DNA from: Spirodela intermedia
Taxonomy: Eukaryota > Streptophyta > Magnoliopsida > Alismatales > Araceae
DNA: 64,000 nt
Direction of reading: 5' to 3'
Assembly (NCBI GenBank): GCA_902729315.2
Contig: LR746267.1
Span: 2,209,501-2,273,500, forward strand
The notes under the pieces were generated by a model. That model was given only the letters and a program-made list of their open reading frames with translations. It did not search any database and was not told the origin of the DNA. Positions 59,607 through 64,000 of the stretch are shown here, in pieces. Position 1 is the stretch's first letter. Every line of letters begins with the position of its first letter. Position numbers and translations under genes: made by a program.

Positions 59607-60650
59607 GTGAATACACTGAGTGAGAATATTTTACTTGATCCTTATTTCCAACTATTAAAAGAAATCGATGATCCATTAGAAGTAAATGAGAATATTAAGG
59701 CCAAAAATATAGTAGTAGAAATTTTGAATAAAATTATTTATTACTCACAATTGATGAATGAATATAGTGAGGATGCTGAGGAGAAAGAGTCCTTAAATAA
59801 AGAAATAGTAGCTAATCATAGAAGAATCATCCAAATTTTAGTAGAAGGGAATAAGGACAGAAATGAAAAAAAATATATTTCAAGTGAGAAAAAAATAGTT
59901 GATTTGGGAGATGTAGGAGACAAAATTAATAAATCTAATCATAATTTTGTAGCCATGGATGTTGATAGTGAGGATGACGATGTATATCATATACCGAAAT
60001 TAAAAGATAGCTCTTGGGAAGATAAAGAATTTGATGAGTTGAGAAACGAAAAACTAGAAAAAGAGTTGATTCAACTAATGGAGAGAAACGAAAATAATGA
60101 ATATGAGTATAGAGATAATTTTGGAGGAGAAAATTTGAATTTTACTGAATTCATTAGATCTGAGATTAAAGAAGACAATCCTTCCATCCTTCAAAACCCA
60201 CAGCCAATTAGAATTATTTTTAAGCTTGAAATATTTCATTCCTTGCAAATTGAACAAATATATATGAAAGATAAAATAGAGCAGGCGAAGATTATGTAGA
60301 TAAAAGAACACATTAATAAATGGGTGAGTGGAAGAATTAGAGATCAATTTAGATGAAAAATTTTAGATTGGGCAAGAGCTAATTTGAAAATTATATGGCC
60401 TGATCACATTTTATGATCTATTAATAGAAAGTATTTATTAATGATTGAGAGGCTTAAAAAATAAGATAGAAATAAGGAAAGATTCTTTTCAAAATGAAAA
60501 TATTATTTTTGAGAAAATTTTGTTAATTTCTATTTTGTTTTGGTTGAAAGTATGTCAAGGTATATATATGAAGTATATGAATTTATGTTAAATCTGAAAA
60601 AGCATATCATGAAACTTACCTTGGGATAAAAATATATTTTGATGGCCATA
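59607..60650 (+). pseudogene. Conserved acidic ORF of element A3 (best copy, unknown function)
   Basis: The longest uninterrupted copy of the unknown protein spans 59607..60299 (230 residues). It begins NTLSENILLDPYFQLLKEID, has EYSEDAEEKESL, NHNFVAMDVDSEDDDVYHIP and RNEKLEKELIQLMERNENN, and is acidic overall. The TAG at 60297..60299 is shared with A1 and A2. The same frame then reads IKEHINKWVSGRIRD before decaying; downstream blocks match A1 and A2 up to about 60650. No RT, protease or integrase motif is visible. The start is uncertain because the frame may have been continuous with gag. Confidence 0.65.
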
Positions 60651-61084
60651 GATCATCTTATATGATCTAAGAGATGTCCAGCTGAAGATATTAAATTCAG
60701 TGCTACATGGGAGGCAACCCATGGTTTTTATTTCATTTTGTTTGATTTTTTTAAGTTCTATTTTTCTTAGAATTTCGCAATACTTGTTTCTGTATTTGTT
60801 TTTTTTTCAAAAAAGTGCAGGAAAAGGAGTGTAAGATGAAGTAGAAAATTAAAAACGAGGTTGAGGTGATGTCTTTTTGAGCTTTATCATTTATGAAATT
60901 ATTTTTAATACTTAACTTTGCACATATGCATGCTTCACGTGAAAATTATATTTTCTACATATTATGTTCGATTTTTCTATGTCATTGAGGACAATGTCAT
61001 TTTTAAGTTGGGGGATGAAGTATTCATTATTAATTTATGCTGTAGGACGATTAAGAACATGTGTTTGTAATTTATTCATTTTTA

Positions 61085-61721
61085 AGGATAATATTAGATG
61101 TTCTTTGAAATAAATATGGAATATAATGATTTTTCATGGTCATAAGATTGCTCTCAGTTTGACTTGTACTTCTTTCAAGATCTATCAAATTTTTTTTTTT
61201 TTTAAGATTTTAAATTTTGAATGAAATAATGAAAGTATTTTCTAGCCTTGGATGCAAGGATCTTCTACCATGCATAAAAATCAGTAAATTTGAGGGAAAA
61301 GTTTAGTAATTGTTACCCTCCTTCAATATGCTCCAATCCTTCGTTCCCATTTAAAAAAAAAAAAATCAGCAAAAAGAAAATAAAACAAGAGTTAATTTTT
61401 TTTGTATACTCTAAGAGAAAAATAGAAAAATAATAAATATTATGCAATACATCCCCGGAACAGCACCAAAATTTGACGCAACTTAGTTATTGTATATTAA
61501 ATCACACAAATCTAAAATTTATAAAACTAGAAAATATGAATTTTTGGATATTTAGAAGTATTTCTGAATAAATATATCAATTATAATTCAATTAAAATTT
61601 CAAAAATAACGGTAATTTTTCAGGTCAATCATAGGGATGTAATATAATATGTGGTAATTATTCAGAATTTTTCTCAATGAATAAGATTTTCTATGAATTT
61701 TATACTAGGAAATGAAAAGGA
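61085..61721 (-). repeat. Inverted gag start, leader, PBS and LTR1 end inside element A3
   Basis: Read on the minus strand this gives the LTR1 sense-3' end (61721 down to 61474), then a PBS (complement of CATCCCCGGAACAGCACCAA, about 61450..61469), the A leader and the first part of gag. It is thus a reversed copy of the element's own 5' region, attached to the tail near 61085. At 61719..61724 it meets the true 3' LTR end at a shared GAAAT. Confidence 0.8.
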
Positions 61722-61936
61722 AATCATATTCATTGAGAAAAATTCTGAATAATTACTAGATATTATATTACATCCTTGTAATCGACGTAGAAAATTATTG
61801 CTATTTTTGAAAGTTTTATTGAATTATAATTGATATATTTATTTAGAAATACTTTTAAATATCTAAAAATTCATATTTTTTAGTTTTATAAATTTTAAAT
61901 TTATGTGATTTAATATACAACGACTAAGTCGCGTCA
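61722..61936 (+). repeat. 3' LTR1 of element A3, only its last 215 bases
   Basis: It runs from CATATTCATTGAG to CTAAGTCGCGTCA, followed by TSD GGTAG. It is nearly the mirror of 61474..61721, so the two form a large inverted repeat with no spacer. Confidence 0.85.
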
Positions 61937-61941
61937 GGTAG

Positions 61942-62710
61942 CATGGTGGTGGCATTCATGGCAGCAACACGTTGACAACATGGATCTTTTTTTTCTCCCT
62001 TTCTCAACCATCTCTAGAGTGATATATGAAGAAGGAATGAGATTTCCACATATTAGTTTTTTCTTTACTGCATCTATTCACTATTTTTTGTTCTTTAATC
62101 TCAATATAGGTTCTCCTTCTATGGATCTTTGAGTGACACAACAATTTAAACAGGGTTATATTTTGGTGATTTATCATTTTTTTTATAACTTTCATGTATC
62201 TTTCTATTTCGTCCTATGTTGAGTAACAACATCAAAGGAATGTTCTTTACTGATTTTTATATGATTTCGTATTTTACTATTTTGATTGATTTCATCGAGC
62301 ACACACTTCTTTGATTAATCCCTAATGACATAAGGATCAGGAGAGGACTATTTTCTCACCCCTTTTTCAATTTTCATTCCACTTTCTGCTCATTTCTGTA
62401 TCCTTTGATGGCAAATTTGGTGACTTACTCGTCATAAAGGAACTATGTTTCTTTCTCCTTCTTTTAGTTTTGCTCACTCTATACTTTTGCTTCTTTTTGA
62501 TTTAATAAGAATTTGGAACATAATTTGATATTAGAATTTCATAGTCGTCCTTGAGAGTTAATCCAAAGTCACTAAGATTTTAAAGTAATTTCCACAATAT
62601 AAATATTAACTTTTGATTTGTTTTGGTTTAATGACTAAGATGTTCAGAACACAATGTTATGTTCTAAACTAATGAAAAGTTTTATGAGACTTATAAGCTC
62701 TACTAGTGTC
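61942..62710. other. Unassigned AT-rich DNA
   Basis: This is the right flank of the A3 target site. No gene or LTR family is recognised; the longest open frame (62004..62195, minus) has no known motif. Confidence 0.35.
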
Positions 62711-62875
62711 TGATAATTATAAATTAGTAGTTGCATCTATGTATTAATATCTTATATATAGATGCTAATTAATGGGTAGAGAATATAATTATATGTGTTA
62801 TTGACTCATTATGACATTCATAATATTTTATTATTCACAATTATACATATTATTTTATTTATTTTATTTCTATTA
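62711..62875 (+). repeat. Start of an LTR5 copy, cut by the gap
   Basis: It begins TGATAATTATAAATTAG and matches the first 165 bases or so of LTR5 (22630 onward) with few changes, then runs into the N gap. Confidence 0.8.
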
Positions 62876-62885
62876 NNNNNNNNNN
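62876..62885. other. Assembly gap (10 N)
   Basis: Ten N bases, a conventional gap of unknown size. LTR5 on its left and Athila-like 3' sequence on its right do not continue each other, so the real gap may be long. Confidence 0.95.
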
Positions 62886-63563
62886 TTGATGTACTTAGGA
62901 CATAGAGAGAGATGATTGGCTGGTCTCTAGTAGATATTTGAGGACTTGATCTATTTGTGTGTATGCACATATTTTATCTTGAGGAGAACTATCATTTCTT
63001 TTTATGCATTTCCTTACTAGCTTTTGTTTCAGACATATTTTATTGGTCGAGTGCTTTAGTTAGAGAACCATTCAAGGGCAACAGTGTAGTAGATGGGGCA
63101 TAAAAATCAGAATTTTCTTCACTTTTCCCTTCTCTCACATGCATTAAGGACAATGCAAGACTTAAGTAGGGGGGAGGTTATCTCTTCCTTCATTTGCATG
63201 CATTAGAGATAATGCATCATTCAAGTAGGGGGGAGAAAAAAAAAATTCAAAAATGTTATGAATATTTTAAAACTTTTGCTGCATTGATTATTTGCACAAA
63301 CACATATGCTTAAAGAAACAAAGCCTAATGCTCCTTTAAAAGGGTAAGTCAATTAGAAAAGTTTACCTTCTCTAGATTAGGGGTGTGGATCTCATGAAAA
63401 AAAGATAGGTGAATTCTTTACCATGATCCTTATTCTTTGAAATATGAAGGAGTTTTTGGTTGTATTCATAGGTATGTGGTGCGACAATAAACAACTAATG
63501 ATAGTATATTGTGGATGAAAACGATTGAACTAGATCATCTTAGTCTAGTTATTATGTTGTGAT
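62886..63563 (+). other. Probable 3' non-coding region of a Ty3/gypsy element
   Basis: It holds two similar purine-rich motifs, CTTAAGTAGGGGGGAG (63158..63173) and TTCAAGTAGGGGGGAG (63220..63235), each preceded by a CATTARRGAYAATGCA-like phrase. This phrase also precedes the first purine tract of the A elements. No protein is seen. Confidence 0.5.
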
Positions 63564-64000
63564 TGATAAGTCTTCATTATCTGTATTTACCTTATATTTA
63601 TCAATATTTAGTGCATAAAATTAACAGAAATAATACATGTTACATTTAATTCGTACATATTTAGATCATTCATACGTAAACATGCATTTTAATATTTTTA
63701 ATATTATTTTAAGATAATTAATTTTAAATAATTATGCATGAAATATTTTTTATGTGAGCTTTAGGATTTTCTATAATTTATTCTGGATTTCTGAAATTTT
63801 CTAGAATTTCTCATAATTTCTAAGAGTTTTTGATATAAACGTCTAAAATAAAAGAAAATCAGAATGAGTTGGGCTGGGCCGAGCCAAGTGACCCAATGGG
63901 CCGGAATATTCAGAGGCTAAAAGTTAAACCATCAACAGGTCGACAGTGGAAGCAGAACCGACGAGTTAGCATGACACTTAAGCAGATGTGGGACACGTGG
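63564..64000 (+). repeat. Start of a further LTR-like repeat (LTR6)
   Basis: It begins TGATAAGTCTTCATTATC like LTR1 but diverges after about 18 bases, then has GGGCTGGGCCGAGCC-type sequence and ACACGTGG at the window edge. A sense-strand LTR 5' region is likely; the 3' end is outside the window. Confidence 0.5.

Larger units (their letters stand above)
56376..61936 (+). mobile_element. Element A3: LTR1-type pol-less retrotransposon with TSD GGTAG
   Basis: GGTAG at 56371..56375 and 61937..61941 brackets the element. In order: 5' LTR (56376..58014), PBS (about 58020..58039), gag, acidic ORF, CATGGGAGGCAACCCATG hairpin (60706..60723), a purine tract near 61005, a short tail, then an inverted piece of leader/PBS/LTR (61085..61721) and only the last 215 bases of a 3' LTR. 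No protease, RT or integrase is found. It is the best-preserved of the three A elements. Confidence 0.9.

Overview
The window is plant nuclear DNA, most likely from a monocot. It is AT-rich and packed with nested LTR retrotransposons, with one convincing host gene. That gene, at 25000..26209, encodes a purine-permease (PUP) family transporter. It has a GC-rich, GC-ending coding style typical of many monocot genes, one short GT-AG intron and a TATA box. No rRNA, tRNA, CRISPR or prokaryotic feature is seen.

Most of the rest belongs to a few LTR families, named here for convenience. LTR1 (about 1.64 kb, sense ends TGATAAGTC...CACGTCA) occurs in about 15 full or partial copies of different ages. 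LTR2 (about 1.6 kb) belongs to an Athila-like Ty3/gypsy element with recognisable gag, protease, RT, RNase H and integrase. LTR3, LTR5 and LTR6 are further LTR-like repeats. LTR1 flanks two kinds of interior. One carries gag plus integrase (element B, 38098..46563). The other carries gag plus an acidic ORF of unknown function where pol should be (elements A1, A2, A3), so it looks non-autonomous.

Layout: 1..5418 old LTR5, LTR1 and LTR3 pieces, a solo LTR1 and an integrase relic. 5419..7058 LTR1 copy P. 7059..11553 element A1. 11554..13353 the 5' end of element A2. 13354..15106 the 3' end and 3' LTR of the Athila element. 15107..24940 old repeats, a fold-back tandem repeat, an Athila-type gag relic and LTR5. 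24944..26209 the PUP gene. 26210..27519 minisatellites. 27520..29159 LTR1 copy Q. 29160..34537 an LTR1 half and the rest of A2. 34538..53185 the Athila element on the minus strand, interrupted by element B and other LTR1 copies. 53186..56375 LTR3 and unassigned DNA. 56376..61936 element A3. 61937..64000 LTR5, an assembly gap and LTR6.

The main result is structural. Target-site duplications (TSDs) and split repeats show that 7059..27519 (about 20.5 kb, containing the PUP gene) is inverted relative to its flanks. The exchange ran through two near-identical LTR1 copies in opposite orientation, P and Q. Copy P is flanked by GACAG and CAACC, and copy Q by CTGTC and GGTTG, exactly the swapped pairs an inversion predicts. 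Turning the segment back rejoins one LTR1 cut in two, gives A2 matching AACTC TSDs, and puts both LTRs of the Athila element in the same orientation. A misassembly across the P/Q inverted repeat would look the same and must be excluded.
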